Origin: Marinobacterium zhoushanense
GTDB taxonomy: Bacteria; Pseudomonadota; Gammaproteobacteria; Pseudomonadales; Balneatricaceae
Length of the DNA: 64,000 bases
Reading direction: 5' to 3'
NCBI RefSeq assembly: GCF_014641945.1
Contig: NZ_BMIJ01000002.1
Span: 248,001-312,000, forward strand
In this document: positions 38,823 to 48,150 of the stretch, piece after piece
Numbering within the stretch: the first letter of the stretch is position 1
Layout of the letters: every line of letters begins with the position of its first letter
Program-made: the position numbers and the translations under genes
The notes under the pieces: generated by a model
Databases searched by the model: none
Told to the model about the DNA's origin: nothing
What the model saw: only the letters and a program-made list of their open reading frames with translations

Positions 38823-40166
38823 TTACAGACGGTCACAGAGGCGTCGCAGGTATGCGTTCATCCAGGAGTAGGCGATAAACGCGGTGATGCCGTTGGCCAG
38901 CACCAGTGCCGCGAACATACCCGGCAAGCCGAACAGCAGGCTGCCCAGCCAACCCAGCGGAACATACATAATAAACAGGCGAAACAGGCTGATACGCATG
39001 GCGCGCATCGGCTGGTGCAGGGCGTTGAAGGAGGAGGCGCTGAGGAAAGTGATCGCCTGGAAACCGAAGCCTGCAGGCACCAATACCATCCACAGTTCCA
39101 GCCAGCGGGATACCTCGTCATCATCGCTGAACAGCGACGACAGGCTGCCGGAGAAGATAAACAGGGCCAGGAATATCACCCCTTGCCAGATCAGCGCGAA
39201 GCGCGCGGCGCCGATATAGGCATGGCGTACCCGCTCGATCTGCCCCGCTCCGTAGTTCTGGCTGATAAACGGCGGCAGTGTCATCGACAGCGCGAGACAC
39301 ACCAGTAACGACAGCGATTCCACCCTGTTGCCGACACCATAGGCAGCCACGGCTTCGGCACCATGCCGGGCCACGACAGCGGTCAACACACCGTTCGCCA
39401 GCGGCGTCATCATGTTGGAGAGTGCTGCAGGCAGAGAAATCTTCAGCACCGTACGCCAGTGCTCAAGCATCTGGCCAAGTTCTGGCCGGCTCAACAGCAG
39501 CATCTGCCGGCGATGCAGCAGGTAGAGTGCCATCGCCGTAGTCGAAGCCCAGGCCAGTACGCTGGCCACCGCCGCGCCTTGAATACCCAACTGCGGAAAG
39601 GGCCCAATGCCGAAGATCAGCAGCGGGTCGAGCAGCAGGTTGAGCAATGACGAGACCAGCATGATCGCGGCGGAAAACCGGGTATCTCCCGCCGCCCTGA
39701 AGATGCTGTTGCAAACCATATTCAGCACCAGGAACACGGAGCCGGAAAACCAGACCGACATGTAGTCGTGGATATAGGGCATCAGGTGGGCTTCCGCGCC
39801 CATCAGCGAGAACACGGGATCGATAATAAAATGTCCGGCGCTACCGATGATTACCATCAGCAGCACCGTCATGATCAGGTTATCGGTGGCCATGCGCGCG
39901 GCGCCGGTTGGACTGCCGGCGCCGATCAGCCGTGCCAGGGTGGCAGAACTGCCGACCCCCAAGCCAATCGCCAGACTGGTGATGGAAAATGTCACTGGGA
40001 AGGTAAAGGCCAGCGCCGCCATCGGATCGGTGCCGAGCTGTCCGACGAACCAGATATCGACGATGTTGAACAGCATCAGGCTGATAATCCCGAGCATCAT
40101 CGGCAGCGTCATACGCACCAGAGTCGATCTGATGGGCGCAGCCAGAATATCGAGAGATTGGGACAT
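38823..40166 (-). CDS. MATE family efflux transporter
   Basis: A 447-residue inner-membrane multidrug/toxin exporter with twelve predicted helices in two halves. The first half opens with PIRSTLVRMTLPMMLGI and contains DIWFVGQLGTDPMAALAF, the second LVPAGFGFQAITFL and GLPGMFAALVLANG, as in NorM-like proteins. It would use a Na+ or H+ gradient. The 177-base gap to phaB and opposite orientation to the previous gene suggest a separate transcript. The substrate is unknown. Confidence 0.93.
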   Translation of the reverse strand: MSQSLDILAAPIRSTLVRMTLPMMLGIISLMLFNIVDIWFVGQLGTDPMAALAFTFPVTFSITSLAIGLGVGSSATLARLIGAGSPTGAARMATDNLIMTVLLMVIIGSAGHFIIDPVFSLMGAEAHLMPYIHDYMSVWFSGSVFLVLNMVCNSIFRAAGDTRFSAAIMLVSSLLNLLLDPLLIFGIGPFPQLGIQGAAVASVLAWASTTAMALYLLHRRQMLLLSRPELGQMLEHWRTVLKISLPAALSNMMTPLANGVLTAVVARHGAEAVAAYGVGNRVESLSLLVCLALSMTLPPFISQNYGAGQIERVRHAYIGAARFALIWQGVIFLALFIFSGSLSSLFSDDDEVSRWLELWMVLVPAGFGFQAITFLSASSFNALHQPMRAMRISLFRLFIMYVPLGWLGSLLFGLPGMFAALVLANGITAFIAYSWMNAYLRRLCDRL

Positions 40167-40291
40167 GCCAGGGCCGGTTCACAAACGGAGCGGCAGTGTA
40201 CCACACCACCCGCCTGCGGTTAATGTCGCACACCTGATCGCCGCTGCTGCACATCCATGCGCCCGCGACATACCGCACATCCTGTAGATAT

Positions 40292-40316
40292 GAAAAAGCC
40301 CGGCATCAGCCGGGCC
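40292..40316 (-). terminator. Intrinsic terminator after the DUF1329 gene
   Basis: On the minus strand GCCCGGC-TGAT-GCCGGGC (forward 40298-40315) is followed by TTTTT (forward A run 40293-40297). It ends the leftward YCF48/RND/DUF1302/DUF1329 cluster. Confidence 0.9.
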
Positions 40317-40342
40317 AAGAATGAAGGGGCCGTATCGGTGGA

Positions 40343-41659
40343 TCAGTTACCCGATGCGCGCATATTCTGCACGGTGAAGATATCCACAGGACTGCGATCG
40401 GGATCGACAATCCCCTTGAACTGACCGGTTGTACAGTGCTGCGCCTGGATATCGATCATGCTGAAGGCATCGTCGATCGACACGCCAGTGCCCTTGTTGA
40501 CCGGCAGGTGGTGATCGGGGTGGGCCTGGCCGATGATCCAGTTCTTCCACATATCGCCCTTGCGGTCGTAGACCACGGTACGCGGTATGGTGAAGGTCTG
40601 TGCATCCATGAAATGTGTACGCTTGCTGATCGGGTGGTTTTCGTCCTGAGGGATAGACTCCACCTCATATACCTTGCGCAGCTGCCAGGTGATATTGGGG
40701 AAGCAGCCTCCCTTGCCACCAAACGCGACGACCTGATAACCCTCCTCATCCTGGTGAGTTTCGCTATCCAACGCCATCTCGTTGTGGTTATAGAACGGCA
40801 TCAGCATATTGCGCGTGCCTTTATAGACCCACTTCATGTCTGAGATGCGGCCGTTATAGCCCTCGAAATCTTCGATCATGACGTCGGTGCCGAGGAACGC
40901 ATCGGTAGTCTGGCCGGAGGAGAGACGACGCACGCGGCGCTGGAAACCCAGGTAGAGGTAGGCGTTATCAACCTTGGTGTCATCCTCGAAGCGGTGGATC
41001 AGCAGCTGGGTGTTCTTGACGTCAAACGGCTCCAGCACTTTCACATAGATACCGCGGAACAGCTCGGACGGATTCGGCGTAACCTCCGGGAACGGCGCCT
41101 GCTGGGTACGGTGGGTGAAGTTCAGGAAGTTGAAGTCGAACTTGATGGTGCGCTCCTTCTTACCGGAGTCCATGTCCCGCATGGTCCAGTAAAACGGCGA
41201 GATGGTAGCGGAGTCGCCCCAGTTGTAACCGTACTTGTAGTTCCACGCCAGCTTCTCGCCGGCTCGGGGGTCATCCATCGACGGCTCCTGCGGGAAGGGA
41301 CGACCGGCTACGGTCTTGGACAGCTCGCCGTAGCCCTCACCCAGTGCGACGTCACCCGAGTACTGACGGGTGGCATCGATATAGCTCTGATGCAGCGCGA
41401 AATCGGTGGTTTCGCCGACCTTGATCTCGGTAGCGCCACTCCTGATGAACAAATACAACCCCGGATCCAGCACCTCCTTGAACTGCTCCACGTTGGACTG
41501 GTTGATGGTCATCCCTGCACTCAAGCTCGGATAGCTCGGCATACCGTTCTGGTAGGGGAAGAAGGAGTTCTGGATCACCTCTTCGGAGACCGCAGCGGCC
41601 TGTACAGCGCCGGTCAGGACCGCACTCAAAGACAGGGCTAAAATACTTTTCTTCAACAT
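40343..41659 (-). CDS. DUF1329 periplasmic protein
   Basis: A 438-residue secreted protein with a Sec signal peptide (cleavage expected after AVQA) and the DUF1329 domain over most of the chain. That domain is related to LolA/LolB-type lipid carriers and to outer-membrane lipoprotein-sorting proteins. Recognisable segments are PRAGEKLAWNYKYGYNWGDS and MDAQTFTIPRTVVYDRKGDM. I chose the ATG at 41659 (AAAGG eight bases upstream) over a GTG three codons earlier. It is the last gene of the cluster. A role in moving hydrophobic substrates across the periplasm is inferred from the family and its neighbours. Confidence 0.85.
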   Translation of the reverse strand: MLKKSILALSLSAVLTGAVQAAAVSEEVIQNSFFPYQNGMPSYPSLSAGMTINQSNVEQFKEVLDPGLYLFIRSGATEIKVGETTDFALHQSYIDATRQYSGDVALGEGYGELSKTVAGRPFPQEPSMDDPRAGEKLAWNYKYGYNWGDSATISPFYWTMRDMDSGKKERTIKFDFNFLNFTHRTQQAPFPEVTPNPSELFRGIYVKVLEPFDVKNTQLLIHRFEDDTKVDNAYLYLGFQRRVRRLSSGQTTDAFLGTDVMIEDFEGYNGRISDMKWVYKGTRNMLMPFYNHNEMALDSETHQDEEGYQVVAFGGKGGCFPNITWQLRKVYEVESIPQDENHPISKRTHFMDAQTFTIPRTVVYDRKGDMWKNWIIGQAHPDHHLPVNKGTGVSIDDAFSMIDIQAQHCTTGQFKGIVDPDRSPVDIFTVQNMRASGN

Positions 41660-41694
41660 ATTCAACACCTTTAATTCTTGTTATCCGTTCGGGG

Positions 41695-43362
41695 TTAGAA
41701 GCTGTAGCGAATGGTGAACTGGATCTCGTCTTCCTGGTTGGCCACACCGATCGGGCCGTTGGTGAAGCGGGCCAGCGGTTCGTAGGTATCCGCATAGCCG
41801 GCCACCGACCAGGGGAACTGCTCATCGCCGCCGAACTTCACGTTCAGACCCAGGTTGAACATCCAGTGGTTGTCCGGGGTCCAGGAGATGCTCGGCGCCA
41901 CCACCGTGGCCTCGGCGGCAAAGTCATGGGCGACGATCACCTGCGGGCTCAGGCGGTTGTTCATGTACCAGCCCTTGAACAGACCGGTGGCGATCCAGTT
42001 ATCCTCGTCGTTGGGCATATCCGCTTCGTGGTCGAGGATATGCTCGCCGAACAGCTGACCGGAGATCAGGAACGCACTGGAGGTGCCCAGCGCCGGGATC
42101 ACCAGGTTCTTGTCCAGACCGATCACGTAACGCAGCATGTCGGTCTCCTTGTGCCCGTCCTGGTCACGCGGCAGCTCTTCGCCCTCGGTGTAGGCCAGTT
42201 CGACTCGCCAGACCGCGTCCATCGGCATGGAGTAGTAGTCGATGGCACCGCCGAGCAGGTTGACCCGCGGGAACTTGATGTCGAACACGCCGTCGGTGGC
42301 TGGCGCACCGGTACCCGGGGCCAGCTCACGGAAATGCAGTGACGGCAGTTGCTGGCGGTAGGTCAGCGCGTTCAACGAGAAGGTGGCATCGCCGTATACA
42401 CCCTCCCACTTGGCGCCGAGCTGGGTGTTGGCCAGGCTCCATTCCGGCTCCTCCACGTCGTGGATGATCGGCACCGGTGCGGTGTAGGGCCCCCCCACCA
42501 GACTATCCAGGTTGATGTAGGAGCTGAAGAAGCAGCCGGCATCAAGGATCTTGTAGGACTGGCCGCAGGTACCCAGGTTGCTCGGGCGGAACTTATCGAA
42601 GTTCCAAACCAGCGACAGGTTGGAGTCGTCCAGCACCTGGTTCGGTCCCATGCGCCACTCGGCGGTCAGCATCCACTGCGGGATACGGATATCCTCGAGC
42701 TCGTCGTAGATGTTGTGGCGCGAGTAGTCCACCGGGTTGATCACGTCGAGCACGCGGAACAGGTCGGTCTTGCCCCAGACCACCTGCTGTTTGCCGAGGC
42801 GGAAGCTGAGTACATCACCGTTGGTCAACTCCTTGTCGGCACTCAGATAGAGCTCGCGGATGAAGTCCAGCCGGTCGTTGAACTCGGGGAACCTGGCATC
42901 GTGTTCCTTCTGGTCCATGTAACCGTCCAGGTTGTCGCACAGAGTCGGATCGTTATCGCAGGGGAAAGGCACCCCGGCAGAGAGGATCGGCACATCGGGA
43001 CCGGGGATGGTGGTGGTGGCCGCCCCTGCTGAGTGCCAGTCCGCCCCCAGGTAGTCCTGCTGTGCATCCTTGCCGAACTCGCCATCGTTGAGGTCGTAGA
43101 CCCCGTCGTAGGTGCCGCGCAGCACCCCGTTCAGGCGTAGCGAGCGGAAGCTATCGCTGTCGTACTTGGTCTCAAACTCGGCCTGGGCGGTGTTGCGGAA
43201 CTTGGAGATCCCTACATCCTTGCGGTGGTAGGTGGCGTTCTCCACGAACCCGGCCCAGGTGGTGTCAGCGGCAGCAACGGCAGTGCTGCCCAGCCCGGTA
43301 GACAGGGCGGCAGAGACCGCCACTGCCAGGCGGGTGGATGTCGTTGTTATTGTTTTCGACAT
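41695..43362 (-). CDS. DUF1302 outer-membrane protein
   Basis: A 555-residue protein with a Sec signal peptide (cleavage expected near VAAA) and the DUF1302 domain. The C-terminus IQFTIRYSF ends in an aromatic residue and alternates hydrophobic and polar residues, as in outer-membrane beta-barrels. Such proteins are encoded next to DUF1329 and MMPL-type RND genes in many Proteobacteria that degrade sterols, alkanes and terpenes. A channel or receptor for hydrophobic compounds is the common inference. It lies 35 bases upstream of the DUF1329 gene. Confidence 0.85.
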   Translation of the reverse strand: MSKTITTTSTRLAVAVSAALSTGLGSTAVAAADTTWAGFVENATYHRKDVGISKFRNTAQAEFETKYDSDSFRSLRLNGVLRGTYDGVYDLNDGEFGKDAQQDYLGADWHSAGAATTTIPGPDVPILSAGVPFPCDNDPTLCDNLDGYMDQKEHDARFPEFNDRLDFIRELYLSADKELTNGDVLSFRLGKQQVVWGKTDLFRVLDVINPVDYSRHNIYDELEDIRIPQWMLTAEWRMGPNQVLDDSNLSLVWNFDKFRPSNLGTCGQSYKILDAGCFFSSYINLDSLVGGPYTAPVPIIHDVEEPEWSLANTQLGAKWEGVYGDATFSLNALTYRQQLPSLHFRELAPGTGAPATDGVFDIKFPRVNLLGGAIDYYSMPMDAVWRVELAYTEGEELPRDQDGHKETDMLRYVIGLDKNLVIPALGTSSAFLISGQLFGEHILDHEADMPNDEDNWIATGLFKGWYMNNRLSPQVIVAHDFAAEATVVAPSISWTPDNHWMFNLGLNVKFGGDEQFPWSVAGYADTYEPLARFTNGPIGVANQEDEIQFTIRYSF

Positions 43363-43418
43363 ATCAATTGGCCTCGTTGTTATAAAAAGCTGTTATAAGA
43401 AGCTGTTTTTAAAGTGGT

Positions 43419-45935
43419 TTAAGCCTTGGTGGTCATGACGAGCGAGGGTTTAACGCTTGCATCAGCGATTGATGCGGTCGCCTGGTATACCGGCTCGCCC
43501 TTCCCGACGGGCGCGGCCTCTGCGTCATCGGATGAGAGGCTGTCATCGGCGTGGATCACGCCATCCTCATCGACGTAGGCGGTGCAGATAAATTTGGGTT
43601 TGAACACCAGCACCCAGCTCGGCACCAGCAGCATCGCCGCCGCACCGTTGAGCACCACCATGACGATCAGCAGCAGCGCCGCATCGGCCTGGAAGCGCAG
43701 GTCGGACAGCAGCACCCACATGACGATGCCGGCGATCAGGGTGATGGCGGTGAAGCTGACCGCCAGTCCCGTGGTGCGGATCGCACGGCGCACCGCTTGC
43801 GCCAGATCACCGAGCTGGGTCATCTCGGCGCGGATGCGGTCCATCATGTAGATCGAGTAGTCGATGCCGACGCCGACACCGACGGCGATGATCGGCACGG
43901 TGTTGGAGTTGATCCCCATCCCGACCAGACCCATGTAGGCGTAGGTCAGCGTAGTGGCGAACAGCATGGCGCCGAACATCATCGCCCCGGCCATCAGCGA
44001 GGAGTAGAACAGGGTCACGAATAGGAAGATGAGCAGGAACACCAGCGGCAGCACCCAGAGGTTGGTCTCGAATGCGGCTTCGTTCTGCGAGGCGATAACG
44101 CCGATGGTGCCGCCGGCCAGGCGGATGCTCAGGCCTTCGACCTTGCCTTCGTTCTCGGCGATCCACTGCTTGGCGGTGTGAATGGCACGGCGGATGGTCT
44201 CGCCCTGGTGGTCCTTGTAGTAGAACACAAGGTTGGCGATGCGCTCGTCGGTGTCGATGAACTCGTTCAGCGCACCGGGGATCGGGTTGGACATCATGTA
44301 GGTGTACATCAGGCCCCCGACGTAGAGCTGGTCATCGGGGATCTGCAGCCAGCGCGGGTCGGTGTTGTGCAGCAGGCGGTTGACCTGCATCACCAGGTCC
44401 GGCGCGCCCTTGGCGCCGCCGACACCGGGGTCGAGCAGCATGGTGCGCTCCAGATCGGCCAGCGCCTTCAACACCTCGGGGCGCTTGATGCCGCCCTGCT
44501 CCGCGGTCTCGGCGACGATGTACATCTCCTCGGAGCCGGGGAAGGCATCATTGACCGCCTTGGAGGAGAGGTTGTAGTCGTGGTCCTGGTACAGGATCGG
44601 CGAACCGGGTTCGGACTCACCGATCACCACCTGGGAGGAGAAGTAGAAGCCGCCGAGCAACAGCAGCAGGGCGATACCCAGCGCCTTTTTCGCGGCCCGT
44701 TCACCGCTGACCACATCGGCACAGAAGTAGCCGACGTTGCGGAACAGGTTGTGCTTGATCTCGATGTTGCGCGGCTTGGGCAGGATGGAGAGCAGCAGCG
44801 GCACCGCCAACAGCACGGTGAGTATGATCGACAGCGCCCAGATCGACGCATAGTGGGCCATCTTGGTGTTGAGCGGGATGGAGCCGATGGCGATCAGCAA
44901 CAGGCCGATGGCATCGGAGACCACACCCAATGAGCCGGGGCGGAACAGGCTCTCGAAGGTGAGCCGCGCGGACAGGTGGTGGTCGGCGTGGCTGGCCAGC
45001 TCCTGGTAGTAGCGCTCAACCAGCTGGATGCCGTGGGACATGGCCCGCGCCGAGATCAGGAACGGAATGACCAGGCTCAGCGGATCCAGGTTGTAGCCGA
45101 ACAGGGAGATGATGCCGACACCCCAGATCGAGGAGACGATCACCCCGGCCAGCGGGATCAGGATGCCGTAGGCCTTGCGGAAGTAGAAGATCAGCAAGGA
45201 GACCATGATCAGCGCGGTGAACAGGAAGATGGTCAGGATCTGGTCCAGGTACTGGTAGGCCCAGCCCACCAGCATCGGCTGGCCGGTGACGTGGATTCGC
45301 ACGCCCTCGGCGGCTTCGCTCTCACGCAGTTGCTGGATCTTGTCGAAGGTGGCGGCGTAGTCGAGCTGGCCCTCGATCAGCTGCGCCTTGACCAGCGCCA
45401 TGTGCATATCGGGGCTGACCAGCGGGCCGTAGACGCGGGCATCGGCGACCACATCCTTGCGCAGCTGATCCAGCTGTGCGGCGCTGAGGTCGGTGTGTTC
45501 AGGGTTGTAGTAGGACTCGGAGTTGACGTTGCCCTCGGGGGTCAGCCAGACCTTGCGCGAGTTACGGTGGGTGACGCTGGCGACCAGGTTGTGGTTGACC
45601 CCGGGCAGGGAGTCCACCGCCTGGGTGATGCGGTGGATCCGCGCCAGGGCATCGTTATCGAAGATATCCTTGTCGGTGAACTCGACCCCGACGATGATCA
45701 CGTTAGCGCCGCCGAACGACTCCTTGATCTCATTGTGCAGCTGGATATAGGGGTGGGTCTGCGGCAGCAGATCGGCAAAATCGGAATAGACCTTCAGGTT
45801 GGGCACCTGGGCAGCGAAGAACAGCGTTGCCAGCAGGATCAGCCCGAGAATGGTCTTGGGGTAGTCGAACACCCGTTGTTCGAACGCATGCAGCCAGTGC
45901 GTGGCCTTGTGGGCCTCGGCAGAGTGTTTATCCAT
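43419..45935 (-). CDS. RND superfamily (MMPL-type) transporter
   Basis: An 838-residue inner-membrane protein with twelve predicted helices and two large periplasmic loops (about residues 50-230 and 440-620). The MMPL/patched-like signatures are present: PFLISARAMSHGIQLVERYY and GVGIDYSIYMMDRIR, the latter in the proton-relay helix with an Asp. Such transporters export or take up lipids, sterols or other hydrophobic molecules without a membrane-fusion protein. It lies between the YCF48-like and DUF1302 genes, forming a trans-envelope set. Substrate and direction are unknown. Confidence 0.92.
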   Translation of the reverse strand: MDKHSAEAHKATHWLHAFEQRVFDYPKTILGLILLATLFFAAQVPNLKVYSDFADLLPQTHPYIQLHNEIKESFGGANVIIVGVEFTDKDIFDNDALARIHRITQAVDSLPGVNHNLVASVTHRNSRKVWLTPEGNVNSESYYNPEHTDLSAAQLDQLRKDVVADARVYGPLVSPDMHMALVKAQLIEGQLDYAATFDKIQQLRESEAAEGVRIHVTGQPMLVGWAYQYLDQILTIFLFTALIMVSLLIFYFRKAYGILIPLAGVIVSSIWGVGIISLFGYNLDPLSLVIPFLISARAMSHGIQLVERYYQELASHADHHLSARLTFESLFRPGSLGVVSDAIGLLLIAIGSIPLNTKMAHYASIWALSIILTVLLAVPLLLSILPKPRNIEIKHNLFRNVGYFCADVVSGERAAKKALGIALLLLLGGFYFSSQVVIGESEPGSPILYQDHDYNLSSKAVNDAFPGSEEMYIVAETAEQGGIKRPEVLKALADLERTMLLDPGVGGAKGAPDLVMQVNRLLHNTDPRWLQIPDDQLYVGGLMYTYMMSNPIPGALNEFIDTDERIANLVFYYKDHQGETIRRAIHTAKQWIAENEGKVEGLSIRLAGGTIGVIASQNEAAFETNLWVLPLVFLLIFLFVTLFYSSLMAGAMMFGAMLFATTLTYAYMGLVGMGINSNTVPIIAVGVGVGIDYSIYMMDRIRAEMTQLGDLAQAVRRAIRTTGLAVSFTAITLIAGIVMWVLLSDLRFQADAALLLIVMVVLNGAAAMLLVPSWVLVFKPKFICTAYVDEDGVIHADDSLSSDDAEAAPVGKGEPVYQATASIADASVKPSLVMTTKA

Positions 45936-45995
45936 GATCGTATCCGCGAAGTTGTTGTTATCGGGCCCGGATAGGGTCGCCTGAAATAACCGCTA

Positions 45996-46973
45996 TCAGC
46001 GCTTGAGGCTGAGCAGGGTGCCGTTACCGCCGGCGACCAGCAGCCCATCGGCCGTGGCCAGCGCCGCGCGCAGGTAGACCGGCCGCGCCGGCACCGGGAC
46101 CGGGGTCCACTGGCTACCCCCGTGCTTGAGCAGGGTGGCGTTCTCGCCCAGGGCGTAGAGGCCGTCGGCGGACTCGAGCAGGCCGTACAGCGGCGCGGCC
46201 ACCGGGGTCGGGCTCAGCTGCCAGCTCTCACCGCCATCAAGGGTGTGCAGCACGGTGCCATCCAGCCCCACCGACCAGCCGGTGTCGGCATCGGTGAACA
46301 GGGTGCTCTGGGGATAGAACTCATCCAGCATCGGCGGCAGCACCTGCCAGCTCACACCGCCATCCAGGGAGCGGGCGACCAGGCCGAACTCGCCGCTGGC
46401 GTAGGCCAGGGTGTCATCGATGAACTGGATACCGGTGAGCATGGCGTCTTCGTTGAGGGAGTCTTCGCTCCAGCTCTGGCCCTGGTCATCGCTGGACAGC
46501 AGGGTGGAAAAGCTGCCCACGGCCCAATAGCGGCCATCGGGGGCACAGGTCAGGTCGAGCAGGTTCTCCTGGGTGGGGATGGCGAACACCTGCCAGTGGG
46601 CGCCATCGTCATCGCTGCGCCAGAGCTGCTTGTCAACGCTCAGCGCGATCAAGCGGCTATCGGCACAGACCTCCACATCGATCAGGCCGGGTGCGCCGGG
46701 CAGGATCTGGCGCTGCCAGGCCTCGCTGCCGATGGCGCGGGACAGCACCAGGCCGTCGTTACCGACGGCGACCTGCACCCGCTCGTTGGCGGCCAGGGCC
46801 TGGAACTGGTCGGTACGGCGGATCGACCTTCCCTGCTCCTGTTCGACACCACTGAGGTCCAGCGGAGCTTCGCAGCCGGCCAGCAGCAACGGCATCAGGC
46901 CTGCGATCAACACGGAACGATAATTAAAGGAAATGCGGCCCGCGAACGGGTTGGGAAGAGGTGTAGACGGCAT
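45996..46973 (-). CDS. YCF48-like beta-propeller lipoprotein
   Basis: A 325-residue protein with a lipoprotein signal (lipobox LLAGC, cysteine at residue 34) and a chain of YCF48/BNR-type repeats: DDGAHWQVFAIP, DDQGQSWSED, DGGVSWQVLPP and DGGESWQLSP. Each resembles the sorting-associated or photosystem-assembly propeller blades of HCF136/YCF48. It is the first gene of the leftward cluster with the RND transporter, DUF1302 and DUF1329 genes. A periplasmic scaffold for that system is a reasonable guess. Confidence 0.85.
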   Translation of the reverse strand: MPSTPLPNPFAGRISFNYRSVLIAGLMPLLLAGCEAPLDLSGVEQEQGRSIRRTDQFQALAANERVQVAVGNDGLVLSRAIGSEAWQRQILPGAPGLIDVEVCADSRLIALSVDKQLWRSDDDGAHWQVFAIPTQENLLDLTCAPDGRYWAVGSFSTLLSSDDQGQSWSEDSLNEDAMLTGIQFIDDTLAYASGEFGLVARSLDGGVSWQVLPPMLDEFYPQSTLFTDADTGWSVGLDGTVLHTLDGGESWQLSPTPVAAPLYGLLESADGLYALGENATLLKHGGSQWTPVPVPARPVYLRAALATADGLLVAGGNGTLLSLKR

Positions 46974-47415
46974 ATTTCACACTTCTTTTTATAGTTATGG
47001 CTAGGAAAATCAGCACTCGGACCTACTAGAGCAAGGCCCGTACCAGAACGACGCCAAATCAAGAAGCGAAAATATTTACCATTAATAACAAAAAGTTAAC
47101 TTAACTCCACACAGTCTACGGCAAGACACGATGGGGATCAGTCGCTTAGTCGGATAAAAACTGTTGACGAAATAATTAACGCTCATACCCCTCTTCAGCA
47201 AATGGTTAACCCCCTGGCCAGCTCACCGCTGAAATTCGAACCCTTAAATCGGTGTCACCGATCGCCTTGAAAACACGAAGAAAACTGCATGTGGGTTGTT
47301 CTGGCTCACACCAAGGCAGTCAAAAAGCGGCACGCCGACTACCTTTATTCCATACTGCAGCAAATAAAACTAAACCCACACAGGTATCGCTATACCGACC
47401 TTGGGGTAGCTGGCC
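46974..47415. other. Long intergenic region without a gene
   Basis: About 440 bases, AT-richer than the flanks, with no credible reading frame. It separates the divergent YCF48-like gene (left) and the cyclic-nucleotide-binding gene (right) and should hold both promoters. TTGACG occurs at 47163-47168 without a convincing -10 partner. A GAAATTCGAACCC stretch near 47231 resembles a tRNA T-loop but has no matching stem. Confidence 0.6.
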
Positions 47416-47916
47416 ATGCAACAAATAGACAGTAATTCTTTACTACTCGATCTCAGCATCGACTATTTGAAAGGCGGCTCGTCTTTCGGTGCGTTATCCG
47501 ATGCGGCGATCAAAGAGTTGATTGTAAAAGGCTGTGTCTACGCCCTGAAGGAGGGCGATACGCTCTTCGAAGCGGGAGACCCGGGCGACTCGTTTTTCAT
47601 CGTTCTAAAGGGTTGCCTGACCTACTTCCGTCAGGTAAACGGCCTGCGTGAACATATCCGTGACTACTACTTCGGTGAAGAGATCGGGTTTGTCAGTCTC
47701 ATAGCTTTGACCGAGCGTTTGGGCACTGCCTACGCTAATAGCGACAGCTTGGTATTGGAGATCAGCAGCGATCTGTTTTACGCCCTGCACTGTGAAATGC
47801 CACTGGATTTCGGTGTGCTGATGATGAACCTGTCCCGGGAGTTGGCACGCCGGTTCATCACCACCAGCGCTTTGCTGGTCAAACTGAAAGCGGAAGAGCA
47901 CGCCCCCCCACGCTAG
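47416..47916 (+). CDS. Stand-alone cyclic-nucleotide-binding domain protein
   Basis: A 166-residue protein that is almost only a Crp/Fnr-type cNMP-binding domain (about residues 25-145): LKEGDTLFEAGDPGDSFFIV is the beta-barrel with the conserved glycines, then YFGEEIGFVSLI. The phosphate-binding cassette looks degenerate. The C-terminal dimerisation helix is present, but the helix-turn-helix of Crp/Fnr is missing, so it is unlikely to bind DNA by itself. A GGGG element precedes the ATG. It could bind a cyclic nucleotide or act as a protein partner. Function is unknown. Confidence 0.8.
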   Translation: MQQIDSNSLLLDLSIDYLKGGSSFGALSDAAIKELIVKGCVYALKEGDTLFEAGDPGDSFFIVLKGCLTYFRQVNGLREHIRDYYFGEEIGFVSLIALTERLGTAYANSDSLVLEISSDLFYALHCEMPLDFGVLMMNLSRELARRFITTSALLVKLKAEEHAPPR

Positions 47917-48150
47917 CTCCCACATTAGTCCCGGGGCGGTTGCAGCGAGCCCCCTCCCTTGAATGCCCGAACCTTGGCGGGCTGATGCTTGCGATGCCGC
48001 ATCCGAATACGAATACGAAATTGGCCTCACCCTTCAGTCAGCTGTAACCTGCGTGTACGGCGGTTAAACAGCCGCCCCATTGGGCATGGTTGATACGGAT
48101 GAAAACCCGTCCCCGCTATCGGGCCACGCCTCTGCTTGGTTAAATACCTG

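Noticed and set aside
44976..45974. A 332-codon open frame opposite the RND transporter gene
   Set aside because: Composition is that of an antisense frame (many Asp, Gln, Val, His) and the opposite strand carries a clear twelve-helix transporter.
47231..47245. GAAATTCGAACCC, which resembles the T-loop of a tRNA on the minus strand
   Set aside because: The bases around it do not form a five-base T stem, and no acceptor or anticodon stem can be drawn.
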